A stretch of 64,000 nt of DNA from Hyperoplus lanceolatus (Eukaryota > Chordata > Actinopteri > Uranoscopiformes > Ammodytidae): contig CM049406.2 in the NCBI GenBank assembly GCA_026929865.2, forward strand, positions 24,958,001 through 25,022,000. The letters run 5' to 3'. Below the pieces are notes generated by a model. The model had not been told where the DNA came from. It worked only from the letters and a program-made list of their open reading frames with translations, and made no database searches. A program made the position numbers and the translations under genes. Positions 1 to 11,345 of the stretch are shown piece after piece (within the stretch, counting starts at the first letter, position 1; each line of letters starts with the position of its first letter).

Positions 1-559
1 GCTGCTAGTCACCTATATTTTACTCATTCATAGATGATGCATACCTAAGGAATGGAATGATCTAATATCTCAGTTAACAGCAACGTTTGCCCAAAAAAAA
101 CGGTGTCCTTTTTTAAAGATTAAGGCTGTAGTAACCATAACCTCATGTATGTATGTTACTCCTCTGACCTTTTGAATCAATGAGCCATGCTGTCACGCCG
201 GGTGACATGTTCCTTCATTACGATCACAAAGGGCACTGTACTTTATCTCAACCCCACATATGCTTTACCTGGTGCTTTAAATACCCACTATAGCACCAAA
301 TGAAAATGAATCTTTAGCTGAAAATAGTCCCCAACAAATACAACTATTCTCCATGCTTTTCAATTAAAGATTGTATCCTCAAATACTTAAAATATCTCCA
401 GAAGGAACAAATAGGCTTAGGGGCAAACAGTGCCACAGTCACAAGACATTGCTAGTATTGGTCTCTTTATGGGATATGTGGACATGGGTAGATAATATGT
501 ATAGATAATATATAATAAGATACTTGTTTAAACAATTCCTCATTGAGCTGCGAGAACCG

Positions 560-850
560 CCGCGGGATTGAATGTTTGAATTTTTTTATTTTATTTCAAA
601 CATATCAAAAACAATACAAAACTAAATGAAAAGCATAAAAATACAATAAACAAAATTTATGTTTAGATGACTTCACAAAAATAAAAAAAAATAAAACAAA
701 TTATCTGTATTGATGTGATGATGTGATATGCCTGAAAAGGAGCAGGAAGAAGTATACACTTATTTAATCCTACCCCTTTTCCATAGTAAAAAAAAAATAT
801 ATATTTATTATATTTGTTTCTTGTAATCCATATAATCTTTATACAATCTA
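560..850 (-). mobile_element. LINE-like 3' fragment (truncated retroelement)
   Basis: The segment around 729-780 contains CCTGAAAAGGAGCAGGAAGA followed by a block that on the minus strand reads like GGGGTAGGATTAAATAAGTG. It is preceded by a long A/T-rich stretch. I recognise this wording as the 3' untranslated end of a dispersed fish non-LTR element, inserted in minus orientation and 5' truncated. The edges are approximate and the family name is not claimed. Confidence 0.45.
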
Positions 851-1233
851 TCTATACGTATACAATCTATCTATAGGGTTGATTCTACTCTAGTGCAACC
901 GTCCCTTTAACGCCATGTGGACAACGAGCTACTCAAATAGCACTGACGTTGAGTGCATGTCATGAAGGAAAAAGCAAAGTGCCATGCATCACAAGTCAGT
1001 CCGTTTACATGTAGCGGTGCAGATGTGTGGATGCTGGAAAAGCTACACACGACAATGATGCCGGAGCTAAAGAGTGAACATTCAGACAATGTAACAGTGT
1101 GAGTGCAATGGGCAGAGAGAAATAAACACTTGGGACAATGGGTGGAGGAAAGCGCAATGGTGACAACAACAGCAACAAGAGTTATCCATCCCTAACAACT
1201 CCCAACAAAAATGCTCTTTCTAAATGTTACCAT

Positions 1234-1808
1234 TTAAAGGAATAGTTCAACATTCTAAGCATTATGCCTAAGAGCCCAAGAGAAGGCGACAGAAAGTGTT
1301 CATGTAAATGTGCGTGCATTTTCTATATAGAAATGGGCAAAGGGCTCAAACAGCGGGTCAAAAGAACACACTTTACAACATCATTAAATGGTCCTGTGTG
1401 CTTGTTGGGACTTGATCATTTACCACGCTATGTTGCACTCTTTATTTTGACATGTTCTGTCATTTTAGAATCATAAGCATGCTCGAAGGAAACCAGAAAA
1501 TGCCTGTAGGTCACTTATGTTTTTGGTTCTAAAATGACATAACGTGTAAAAATATAAAGCGCAACATAACGTGGTAAATAAACAAGTCCCAACAAGCACA
1601 CCGGCGCTTTTAGTGATGTTGTAAATTCAATTTTGACCTGCTCCCCTTGACTACCAGTGTTTGAGCTAAGCTAACCTGGATGAGCTACCTTAGCCCATTT
1701 CTATATCAAAAATACATGCAGTTACAGGAGCAGTTTCTGTCGCCTTTTCTTGAGCTGGAGTGTGAAGCAAAAAGCTGAACATTTAAAATGTTTTAACTAT
1801 TCCTTTAA
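1234..1808. mobile_element. Palindromic foldback MITE, about 575 bp
   Basis: The left end TTAAAGGAATAGTTCAACAT is mirrored by a right end reading AACTATTCCTTTAA on the same strand. Complementarity continues inward almost to the centre (about 1480-1510). Examples are the left block ending TTCTATATAGAAATGGGC against the right GCCCATTTCTATATC, and GACTTGATCATTTACCACG against CGTGGTAAATAAACAAGTC. The whole element can therefore fold into one hairpin. It resembles a high-copy fish family that begins AAAGGAATAGTTCAACA. Short open frames inside it (for example 1264-1476) are taken as chance. Confidence 0.75.
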
Positions 1809-2561
1809 TAAGCCGCTCAGCACAAAGTGACTTTCTCATTAGATATAATACATTGGAGCAAAAAGACGTATAGCTCCGGGATTACACCTAATCTGAAATG
1901 TCATAAAGAGAGGCACTTCAACTTTTAATAAGCCTGCTGCTATCTGTGACAGTATGTCTGTGTAGTCATTAGTCAGAAACAAGTGGCTCAGAATGAAAAA
2001 CCCAAGACACAATTGGAATGATATTTTAAACTTGATTGTAACTAGGACAAAAGGAATGATAAAAACAGCTATTATGCTGTGTGTCTCTTTCCTTTTCTCT
2101 CATTTCTTGTCTGTCAGTCACTATCTCTCCCTCTCTACCTCCCTCGTTCTCATACGCCCGCGCTGGTACACAGAGTTCTCTCTTGGTTCTAAAAGCAGAC
2201 TTTACACACTTTCCGTATTAAATGCGTCTATGAGATGCACAGAGTGTATTGCCGTTGACAGAGAGAGAGAGAGAGGCACTCCACTCCTTTGCAGCGACTG
2301 AAAACTTTTAAATTGGACCTTGGAGGAGTGTGCAGGCATTCATACAGCAGTGTGAACAAGCCCATACAACACCAGGAAAAGTAGAGAAGACAGTGAGAAG
2401 ATGTGGCGTGAAGTGTGCGTCAAACTAAAGCCCAGATTCAGCCAGCCTTTTTTTACTGCACTGGACCGTCAAACCCTGACATTCAATAATTTTTCTGCTT
2501 GGTGTCAACATGTAACACTATTTTTTGGATGGCAATTACTCCTTTTTTCACTGTTAAAGCA

Positions 2562-2722
2562 TAAAGGTGGGGTCAGCCATTTCGGATAATTTTTTTTATT
2601 GTCGAAATCACTTCTTTGTCAAAATGGTATAATGGATAGTGGATCGTGAAGAGATATTCACTGATCGTGAACTAAAGTGATTTTGACAACAAGCATTGTC
2701 CAGAATTGCTGACTCCACCTTA
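2562..2722. mobile_element. MITE, family with GGTGGAGTCAGC termini, copy 1
   Basis: The left end TAAAGGTGGGGTCAGC and right end GCTGACTCCACCTTAA are inverted repeats. The interior carries the shared blocks AAATCACTTCTTTGTCAAAA and GAGATATTCACTGAT, also seen at 16056-16253, 21045-22239 and 59312-59625. It is internally shorter than the other copies. It sits about 180 nt inside the intron after the IQKDPR exon. Confidence 0.7.
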
Positions 2723-2898
2723 AATGGCTTGATGTTACATTTATATGTACAATACTTCAATGTATAGTTGAGTTTAATTAGGTGAATCTGGCCCTCAGTA
2801 AGTTCAGTGAAAGTGGAAAAGGGATCGGAACAAAAGGGCTTCATCAACAAGCCAGAGCTGATTCTGAGAAAAAAAATATAATAATAATTTCCCCTCAC

Positions 2899-3142
2899 CT
2901 TGGGTCCTTCTGGATACTGTCCACTGATGGAGAGCGGCCCAGAGTGGCTTCAGGGGGCAGGGTGTTGCCCGACTTGCTGTAAGGTGACTCTGTGTTGGGG
3001 CAGAACTGCAGGGTGCGGTAGGGGTTGGCGTAGTCGGCCGCCCCGCCTCCCGTGGCGAAGCTGCCCCTCTGATAGGTTCCCGTGGCAGACTGGCTTCCCG
3101 TTCGCTGCAAGGGGATTGGGTCGACACCGGGGGAAGGCGGGG
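2899..3142 (-). CDS. ctnnd2: ctnnd2 coding exon i (end of linker, before armadillo repeats)
   Basis: The exon is 244 nt, entered in phase 1 and left in phase 2. The acceptor is CCTGCTTTAG before CC; the donor is CCCAAG followed by GTGAGG. It encodes residues 366-446 of the fragment: [18 protein letters not shown], then a Gly/Ala/Tyr-rich part with [20 protein letters not shown], then [20 protein letters not shown]. The last block is the strongly conserved lead-in to armadillo repeat 1 in CTNND2 and PKP4. The split codon AG|. should complete Arg in the next exon, outside the window. The linker is a target of Ser/Thr and Tyr kinases in mammals; that function is inferred here from homology. Confidence 0.95.
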
Positions 3143-6100
3143 CTAAAGCAGGAAGAGGAGCGTAGGGACAGAGCAGATAGTTGAGGACATCTTGGTACAA
3201 TTGGTTCACCACTTGGTTTGGATGGAGCCCAGGAACAGGGGGGGGGATTCCAACCAACACAAGGATGCACATACACGTACACACAATAAGCGATAACAGC
3301 AACAACAACGGCACCAATGGAACAAAAACAGCACAGAAAGAAGAAAGCGGAAAAAAGGGAAAAAGCAAGAAAAGAAAAAAAAATCATACGTAAATAAATA
3401 TGGCAAACTGTAATGGCAACTTACAACTCAAGAGATGGGCAAGCTTCAGGTGAAAGGGTGAACTCATCAAAGCATCTTAAAATATAATATATAAAAATAT
3501 AATCACAGAACAGAAACAGTCAAATTAAAAACATGCAGTACATGTTAAATGAGTTTAGATAAAAATACATGCGACATGTCAAACTTAAGGGCTTCTGTAT
3601 ACAGTATGTTTAGACATCGTCAATTTAAGCATTTTCACCAAAGCCCAGCTGGATTACCATATTAACTATTAAGGGGGCCAAGGGGCCAAAATGAGTGGCG
3701 TGTACCATGAACTCCCATTCACTGAACACCTATAAAATATGAGCTGGTCAACTTAAAAAACTGGGTTTCTGAAACTGAGATAAAACTTAAAAAAAATAAC
3801 TTGACTGTAATGTGTTACCTGAGCTGTAGAGTCATGTATAGACTGAATTTGATGCTAACCTTCATCGCTTTTGGCACTGTTTTCATTATTATCAGAAGAA
3901 TGCTAAGCTAAGTGGCTGCTGGTAGCATATGGACACTACAAGCCTGGTCCCAAACCTGTCTTCTTTCCCCAGCATTTTGACCTACTCCTTCAAGATCCCT
4001 TAGGGAATAATTAAATGAACATTTGCTGCTTTAGTGGTGCATACTACCAAACCCATCTGTAGTCTATTTAATTGCCACACGGTCAGGGGTTGGGGGCTCC
4101 AGGGCAGTTGCCCACTTGGTAACATAGGCTTGCTATAAAAGACATGGGAGCACCACAACCTTGTAAACCTCCTTTATTGTCTTCTTGTCTAACAGCGGTA
4201 CATATACACATTTGGGCATGATAGTGCACAGGGTCTGTCTCTGAGCGAGTGAGCTGGGTCAGTGACTGTGTGTAGCTACTTGACTGCAGGTACCCAGACA
4301 ACGCCTGAGGAGATTCACCTGTGATGTGAAGTCGGGTGTATCGTGCTGTCTTCTTGTTCCCTAACTCCCTGCCTTCTCTTGAAACAGTTTGAAGTGACCT
4401 TGAAATATAGTCTGTGTAGCTGGTTGTCATAGCGATGTTAGCGGCTAAAGTTAGCGTCAGTGTATTGCTACTCATGTCTTCATCAGGGTTAGATTAATTG
4501 CATATATTGTTTTTAGATGAAGTAACGTTAGGTCCTTTACTACTCATAGAAACGTGCCGTGTCATAGACGGATGCCCACTGATGACGTTCTGACCAATCC
4601 TGTCCCTGGTCTCTGGAACCTCGACTGAGTAGGTAGGGGAGACCGGGGGCAATTGTAACACTTTTTGGTTTTAGTCTCATTACTCAAAAACCTCTTGAAC
4701 TATTTAGATAATTTGTTTTAATTAGGCTATTTGTATCTGTACTCTCCTTGTGAACATTAATAATTTTCTTTTACATGCAGTGGAAAACCAAAAACCATGG
4801 TACCATGTAGTTGACCAGTGTGAATGGGGGAGCCAGCAAGAGAAAATTACCCCAACCTATTTAATGATCAGGGTCAAAATTCCTCATTCTCAAAAAAACC
4901 TTGTCAGAAAAGTATCAGATTTTCTTTCACATTTCTCTCTCTCCCTCTCTCGTTCTCCCCACAGCGTCGTTCATCGTGTGAGCGAAACCAAACTGCCGGC
5001 ACAGCGTCAACAACATTTTTTAGGACACGGTTGATTTGCTTTGATTTTCGAAGCACCCGAGCTAACGCCCATGGGATTAATTGAGATTAATCTTCAGCCT
5101 TGGAATTAATTAGTTAACAGACTGTGACCGAGAGACAAATTGCCATCGAGACCCCAATTGGATTTGCCTACCTGACCGGGGTAAATAGCGCTACATGATC
5201 TAATGGGAACGAGGAATTCTCTTATGTACCATAGCCTTGTAAAATAAAAAACACTACAGTAAACGTTTGCCCCACTAACAATGTACTATCTTCAAAGTTG
5301 GACCAGGCTGTGTGTCTTTGAAGCATTCTGTATAATAATGATTTGAACCATCACTTGATTCTGTGTCATGTGATGTCTTCTTCTACTTTTTTATATTTAG
5401 ACGTTTAGATTGGTGATTCATAGCACGCTGCAGCTATTTTTAAATGTGTGCTACTTCAATCTCAGTCTCACTTTATACAACTCCATTATTAATACAGCTT
5501 TTTCCCTCCTTTCCACTCCTGTTCGATCTACCTCTTTGGTTCCACTTACATAATAAGAAACCATTATAAAGGGTTTAAAGTTCACATCTCATGGCCATAT
5601 CAATGGTTAGCCATTTACTAATGCTTTAGAGATCAGTTATAATCAATGAAGAAAACATTTTGGGTTGAAGGGTGTTCATTCCTCCTCCAGCTTGACACAT
5701 GCTGCATCCTTTTAGCTGTAGCTCCTAAAGGGGGGTACTTCAATGATTTAGTACTGCACTGCCACTAAGTAAGGAAGCTTCCAGGAAACACTTTCGATCA
5801 ATAATGGTTAATATTAAAAAAGGCTCAGACCCAAGCTCCAAAACTCTATGCCCCATGCCACCATGATGGTTATGAGTCTAAGTAATGATTTCTAACAATA
5901 AAATCTGACTTGATGGCTCATGAGAAGACGGGACAAATCCTAATTCATGACTGATTAACAAATGACCCAGTAGGAGAATTTTTTAATTTTTTTTCATGAA
6001 GCCCTTTACTGTCTATCAAATATTTTAATTCAGAATATCTCCCCAGATTCTCCCTTCTACTCCCCCTGCCTTTCTGGAACACAGTTTTGCAAAAGCCCCC

Positions 6101-6183
6101 TTTACACATTAAATAAATAACCCCTCCACCTGATCTGATGTCTTTATTTTTCCTAAGCGTTCAAATCCCTCATCTCATCTTAC
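3143..6183 (-). other. ctnnd2: ctnnd2 intron between exons h and i
   Basis: The intron is 3.0 kb, with donor GTAAGA at 6183 and acceptor TTTAG at 3143. It is largely AT-rich unique-looking sequence. A terminus-like segment near 4637 (GGGGAGACCGGGGGCAATTG) resembles a dispersed fish repeat, but I could not find its other end. A homeodomain-site-like stretch lies at 5075-5130. I found no exon for the extra linker residues that mammals have at this junction. Confidence 0.75.
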
Positions 6184-6315
6184 CTTGTCCTCTAAGGTTG
6201 GGCTTGGTGTAGACTCTGTCTTCGTAGATGGGGTCGATGTGGTGTTCAGGGGACTGCAGGGGCCGCAGCTCAGCACCCAGGTGACTGTGCTGGCTGCTGT
6301 AGGACACTCTGGAGC
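6184..6315 (-). CDS. ctnnd2: ctnnd2 coding exon h (IYEDRVY linker exon)
   Basis: The exon is 132 nt and symmetric (phase 1 to 1), so skipping would keep frame. The acceptor is TGTGTTCCAG, the donor CAAG then GTAAGA. It encodes residues 322-365: [20 protein letters not shown], then [18 protein letters not shown] and NLRGQ. The [26 protein letters not shown] block is almost the same as in mammalian CTNND2. The paired tyrosines in IYEDRVY make this a plausible tyrosine-kinase target by homology (inference). The mammalian protein continues for roughly 25 residues after this point before the SPGVD motif; those residues are missing here. Confidence 0.95.
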
Positions 6316-7489
6316 CTGGAACACACAGGGAACATGGACGTCAAGTATAATGATGGATGGATAGACAGGTGGATGGATGAATGGATAGTTGGATAAATGG
6401 ATGGATAACTATATTTCCTGGGGATGTCATGGTGATCACTAAGTAAGAGAGAGTGATGCTTAAAGTAACAAACCAGAGAACAGTCTCAATTATATGTGTG
6501 ATTAATTTAGATTTTAAATCACGGCTTAAAACATTTTGACAAAATAAAAACTCTTATCTCTTGATCACTTCACAAGCCATGAACACCATGAGCAGATTAA
6601 CCTTTCTGGGGGTCCTATGGCAAATACATTATATTTGGGTCACTGTTGCCATTCAGTACAGAGAAAACCAACTATGTGAGGACTGGAGTATAACCTAAAG
6701 CTTCCCTATGTACCTGAAACTGTTTACATTATGTCACAACATATCTGCAATGGATTTATTCCAGGGGCATACAGCAGAATCGACTGGAAATGTTCTGGTT
6801 TGTGGAAAACCAAATAAAAAATGCATTTCAAAACGACCAATTCACAAACGTCCAAAACAAAGTCAAACTCAGGCACTTTAAACTGTTTGTCATAAGGCTC
6901 CTCAGTAGCCACATTGAATCTCATTTGTTCACAAATTCAGGAGTACATTTGCGATCTATTACGTCTCAGATAAAAACCTGAAGCCAATTTAATCAAAGGT
7001 TTGGTAATATGCTTTTTTTCTTTCCAATCCTCGCGCTCATGCTGATGAATACTAACTAGGCATGAATGGAACATGGGTTCATTTGACCTTCACCAAACTA
7101 ATATAATTTAACTGCTTCAGTAATGCTATATTAGGCCCTGAAGAAAACCCATAATTCATAATCTGACTGAGTAAATGTTATAATAACAGGAAAAATAGGC
7201 ATATCAATTTAACAGAAAGCAAAGTTGTGGATCTACAAAAACCATAAATTACCCAATAAGATTATCTATTACATCTGCACCAATGTAACGTTACTGTATG
7301 GGAGGGGCATTACACTTATTTTTTTTCTGGTATAAGAACATGCTAAAAAAATCAATTGTTGGAATTTAAATCCAGTGACCAAATGATTCATATACATTTT
7401 ATTTTGCCAATACCCCCAGAATGGATGGGACAATGCATTTCACCACCTCCACACATGAAAAAAGGGGTAATAAGGGGAATTGTCCTGAC
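6316..7489 (-). other. ctnnd2: ctnnd2 intron between exons g and h
   Basis: This 1.17-kb intron runs from donor GTCAGG (7489) to acceptor CAG (6316). It is AT-rich, with no coding signal and only the short GGAT repeat near its 3' end. Confidence 0.8.
6348..6404. repeat. Degenerate (GGAT)n tract
   Basis: This imperfect tetranucleotide repeat (ATGGATGGATAGACAGGTGG and similar) starts about 33 nt from the acceptor of exon h. In the transcript it is a (UCCA)n-type stretch just upstream of that splice site. Confidence 0.8.
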
Positions 7490-7725
7490 CTCTAGCCAGG
7501 CTTCCAGGCCTTTGCAGGGTTGCGTTGGCATACAGCTCGTGGGAGATCTTGTAGCCATCCGGTCCGATGTGGTGCATCATGCGCTTGGTGGGCGACAGGG
7601 TGGCGTAGCTGCCCACCACAGAGCTCAGGTGGTGGATGGGAGACGAGGAGTGGTTCCCCCCTGGAGAGGCCGCCATCGGGAGGGGGGAGGAGGGGCCAGC
7701 AGCCATGTTGATGGGGGATGAGGTG
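7490..7725 (-). CDS. ctnnd2: ctnnd2 coding exon g (YATLSPTKR linker exon)
   Basis: The exon is 236 nt (phase 2 to 1). The acceptor is CCTGCTGCAG, the donor AGAG then GTCAGG. It encodes residues 243-321: [20 protein letters not shown], then [40 protein letters not shown] and [14 protein letters not shown]. Mammalian CTNND2 has the same order ([40 protein letters not shown]). The N-terminal third, between SSPIN and SSSPIH, is the least conserved part and is shorter than I recall in mammals. It is dense in SP and TP dipeptides, consistent with a phosphorylated disordered linker (inference). Confidence 0.95.
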
Positions 7726-7780
7726 CTGCAGCAGGAAGGAAATGATGGAAGAGTTTGGTTAGACGTAATTAAAACTATGG

Positions 7781-7985
7781 CTGCGTTCCAATACCCATAC
7801 ATTTCTGCTATTTACTATGGTAGAAAAAAGATTTAGGATGTCCCGCTTCTTGTGGTCGGATTTAGTATGCTTAAAAATACCCTGGTGTCTACTACATCCA
7901 GTTAAGATCTTTAGTGTTAAAAACAGCATGCTATTTGGGCGATTCTGACCAACAATCCAGTGCACACCCGAAGTGAAGTCGACAG
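7781..7985. mobile_element. Truncated copy of the CTGCGTTCC-type MITE
   Basis: It begins CTGCGTTCCAATACCCATAC. It can be followed for about 200 bp against the reverse complement of the right half of the element at 21150-22013 (shared TTTAGGATGTCCC, AAAACAGCAT, GATTCTGACC and ACAATCCAGTG). The other half and its terminus are missing. It lies in the 483-nt intron between exons f and g, with its terminus about 56 nt upstream of the exon g acceptor. Confidence 0.7.
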
Positions 7986-8208
7986 CATTTTGTTTTTCAT
8001 ACTGTGGCCAACGTCATGATTAACAATATACAATGTGAAACAACCTTCTTACTAGGCTTGGAGTGTACCATGACTAACACCATCTCAGCACCTAGTGACG
8101 CAACTGTTGAGTCATTGGTGTATACCTTTGTGTTTTAAAACCAGTAGATGACCTACGAAGTGTGCTCCTAACAACAAGCCTTTTTTTCCCCCTATGAACT
8201 TGACATAC

Positions 8209-8354
8209 CTGTAGGACTTGGCGAGTCGGCTGGGCGACTGTTTGGGCGAGGAGACCCTCTGTAGCGTGGCGTAGCTGGGCATGTCGGAGGAGGCCGAGCC
8301 CAGGCGCTGCAGCTTGGTAGGGGATCCCACCGACTGCAGAGGGGAGCTCACGCG
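8209..8354 (-). CDS. ctnnd2: ctnnd2 coding exon f (SPTKLQR / [13 protein letters not shown] exon)
   Basis: The exon is 146 nt (phase 0 to 2). The acceptor is TCTATTCCAG, the donor CTACAG then GTATGT. It encodes residues 195-242: RVSSPLQSVGSPTKLQRLGS, ASSDMPSYATLQRVSSPKQS and PSRLAKSY, with a split Ser codon. Mammalian CTNND2 has GGSPTKLQRGGS, a Tyr-Ala block and [20 protein letters not shown] in the same order, so the identification and both boundaries are firm. The fish exon carries the phrase (R)VSSP twice, suggesting an old internal repeat within the linker. Confidence 0.95.
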
Positions 8355-10867
8355 CTGGAATAGAAGAAAGGCTACTTCATTAAACTGCAATGTCACTCAT
8401 CTTAAATATTCATTTTCTCTTCTTGATTCTTTGTATCATTATTTTTAGAGGGGATGAACAACTCCAAACCCCCCACCGGGAGATAGAGAAAAAAAACCCA
8501 GAGAGCAGAGAGTCTAATCTGTGATAACATCCTGATGAAAAGCTTTGGAGTTATCGGAACAAACACGAATGAGATGACTTGATGAACTTTTACACCCGCC
8601 TGGACTTGAAATGGGGACGGGCGAGCAATGGGCCGACAAATGAAGTTCTCTCTCACAATTCTCAGACGTGCCTTTTCTTTTAGTTTCCCTCCGAGGAAAT
8701 AAGCTGAAGAAATATGTTTAAGGTCGCAGACGCTAAAGGTGCTATTTTCATTTAGATGTGCTGTAGAGAAGATATCAGATGCAATAGAACAGTGCAGGCT
8801 ATTCAATTAAACTGAACAACTTAACTCTAAGCCCAAAATTCATGGCATTGCAGCAAACTAAGCAATACAAAAGCAAGTCATCACCTTAGAGGCCAGAATT
8901 GAATTCAAGTTTTCTGCATAGTGGCTGCACTGCTGACCAAGCTTACAATTAAATAAAAACTGCTTGCAGATCTGTTAAACCCTTTCTTTTAATTGCAAGA
9001 AAGATGCAGGATAAGCTACATTATTTCTCCAATTGCTACCATGTTGTTAGTAATAGCAGTTTGGCTTCAAAGGCAGTACAAACACTGAGGTAGCATGGGT
9101 TTGTACTCTGCTACAAAATGAAGTCATACTTTGGAGGTAAAGTAGTTCTTTACCCAAAAGGGCTGGAGCATATAATTATGTACTCAGATATGTTTAGTGG
9201 TTCACAGATGTTTTCATATGTCACTAAGCAGGATGTGTAAACGTATTTGTTGGAGTGTGAGCCTTTTTGCCCAACCGTCTCCAACTGATAACACAACTGC
9301 TATGATGCATTTTTTTGTTGGTAGGATAATTATGTTACCTGGGACTTGCATATACTGCAGGCTAGTGAGGGAGTTACATGAATATCCTTTTAAGCCCACG
9401 GGACACCAAAGAATCATACAGAATACACCACCAGAACTACAGTATTACTTGAACATGGTTTCCGCCTTTGGATTTAAAAAAGAAGGCGAAAATGTTTTGC
9501 ATCTTGACCGATTGGGGTCCCCTCAAAGGCTGGACCAACCAGAAAGTGGCAGAGCAAAGTTATTAAAAAGGTGAAAAAGGTGCCGCTACAGGCTTGGTGC
9601 AAGGGACTTCCTACAAAGCTAGACAACTATTAACTACTGTAGCCTGCGAGCTAACAACAAACATGCTAGCAAGCTAACAGTTCATTAGACAGACAACTGC
9701 CTTAAAAAACAACAAAGTTTAACTCAACAGAAAGGATTTATTTCACACCACCAGCAAATCCACTTAGCATCGCAATGCCATTGGAATTAATTGGACCAAT
9801 TCTGACACAAAATGGCTGACTCGATCCACAATAAAAACAAAAGTAAAGATGTTTCAATCTTCTGTGCAGATATTGACGTCTCCTGCTTTAAGTAGCCTAT
9901 GTTCCAGTAAAAACACACTAGTTCTGCTACACGTACATGGGTCTGAATCTCTGCTGGAGTTAGCTTTTTTAGAATATAGTATAATATAAGTTTCTACAGG
10001 CATTTTGTAACTTTTTCTTGGTAACAAGTCTTGTTTGCCTTTAGACTCTGTTGCACCTTTGTGTGAAACCAAGCCTACTATAGCTGCCGGCCTGTGTATA
10101 AACTTTACAGAGCCACCTCTTGGGCCTACAGGGTTTGGTATTTGATACTTTGGAGCAAGATTTTCAGTAAAGCATGCCCTCAATGTATGAGGGATGATGC
10201 AATCAATAAAACAAACAGGCCCATAGTGACTTCAAAACTTTGTATAGCGGAGTAGTAGCTCTGTAAAAGTTCACTTATTATGCTGTAATTTGGGTTTCTA
10301 CTAGAAGCTGTTTTAATGGTGTAATGTCCAAAAAAAAACATTATATCTCTCACAGTGTCATTACTGAATCTCCTCTTTTTAGCCTCTGTCTGAAACGGTT
10401 CGTTTTTAGAGCCTGTCCCTTTAACCCCCGCCTTCCAAAAGGCCCATTCTTCTCTGATTGGACCTGAATCTGACTGCTGGTTTGAATCTTACTGCCAGCT
10501 AGATTCAGGGGTATCTAGGGGGTGGGCTTATCAAAGGTGAAGGTATATGCCAAGTTAGGTTTGTAATGAGGGGGTGGAGGGGGCGGGCTGCTTCTTTATG
10601 ACGTCATACGGGTAGAGACATCCAACTGGGGTTTTGGAACAAAGGTTTTCAGAAAAGTGAAAGGTGGAGAGAAAAGGAGAGAGGGTTGTTTTTTATCATA
10701 CTTTAGGAGTCTGTTGAAAAAAAAATTCCTTAGGTGACCTGTAAGGACTTCGCCAATAGTATGTAATTCTGAGAGGAGTAGACAAAGCAATAATATAAAT
10801 GAAATAAAAATAATAATATAATAGTCAACCACTAAAGCATTACATGAATCCATTCAGGGGTTTGTAC
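8355..10867 (-). other. ctnnd2: ctnnd2 intron between exons e and f
   Basis: The intron is 2.5 kb, with donor GTACAA at 10867 and acceptor CAG at 8355. It contains a dispersed DNA-element copy (10263-10745). The rest, including an open frame at 9197-9574, shows no recognisable protein or RNA. Confidence 0.75.
10263..10745 (+). mobile_element. Non-autonomous DNA element (AGTTCACTTATTATG end), copy 1
   Basis: It starts near GTAAAAGTTCACTTATTATG and continues through TGTAATTTGGGTTTCTAC, CAGCCTCTGTCTGAAAC, TCTGATTGG and ATCATACTTTAGGAGTCTG. The same blocks occur at 12320-12690 and, in the opposite orientation, at 51004-51425. It ends about 120 bp from the donor side of exon e. The superfamily is not certain; the ends look like short degraded inverted repeats. 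Confidence 0.65.
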
Positions 10868-11041
10868 CTGTGCAGGCAAGGTGGCACAGGAGTAATACAT
10901 GGGGGGTCCGATGGGTGGGGGTCCACCGTCAGCGGGCATGTGGAAGGCGCTGCCATGGGCCTGCTGGGCATAGGAGTCTCTCTGGGACTGGGAGGGAGAG
11001 TCTGTGCCCGCCAGCTGGGCAGCAGCACGGCTAGATGTCAC
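10868..11041 (-). CDS. ctnnd2: ctnnd2 coding exon e (SAFHMP...MYYS.ATLPA exon)
   Basis: The exon is 174 nt and symmetric (phase 0 to 0), so it could be skipped in frame. The acceptor is CCTCTCCAG, the donor GCACAG then GTACAA. It encodes residues 137-194: VTSSRAAAQLAGTDSPSQSQ, RDSYAQQAHGSAFHMPADGG and PPPIGPPMYYSCATLPAQ. The block GSAFH.P.....YYS..TLPA matches mammalian CTNND2. The first 30 residues, rich in Gln and Ser, diverge. A short proline run (PPPIGPP) replaces the alanine-rich stretch of mammals. Alternative use of this exon is possible but not shown by the sequence. Confidence 0.93.
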
Positions 11042-11151
11042 CTGGAGAGGGCACAGTGTGGATTCGTGAGGGAAAGGAGAGGGCAGGCAGCAAGGGACGA
11101 GAAGGGAAAAAAGGATATTACAAAATTAATGGGGGTGAGAAAACAGTAAGG

Positions 11152-11345
<194 letters not shown>

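Larger units (their letters stand above)
1..2898 (-). other. ctnnd2: ctnnd2 intron downstream of the IQKDPR exon (partial)
   Basis: This is intron from the donor GT at 2898-2897 to the left window edge. It contains a LINE-like 3' fragment (about 560-850), a 575-bp palindromic element (1234-1808) and a short MITE copy (2562-2722), each listed separately. I saw no further exon; the first armadillo-repeat exon (EFGWRDPELP in mammals) is not present here. The short open frames in this interval show no catenin similarity. Confidence 0.8.

Noticed and set aside
4083..4475. 130-codon minus-strand open frame in the intron between exons h and i
   Set aside because: Considered as the missing linker exon, but the sequence does not resemble CTNND2 and lacks phase-compatible splice sites.
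4637..4700. GGGGAGACCGGGGGCAATTG, resembling a dispersed fish transposon end
   Set aside because: I could not locate the partner terminus or a target duplication, so no element is called.
9197..9574. 125-codon plus-strand open frame
   Set aside because: No domain, splice context or similarity I recognise, and it lies antisense within a ctnnd2 intron.
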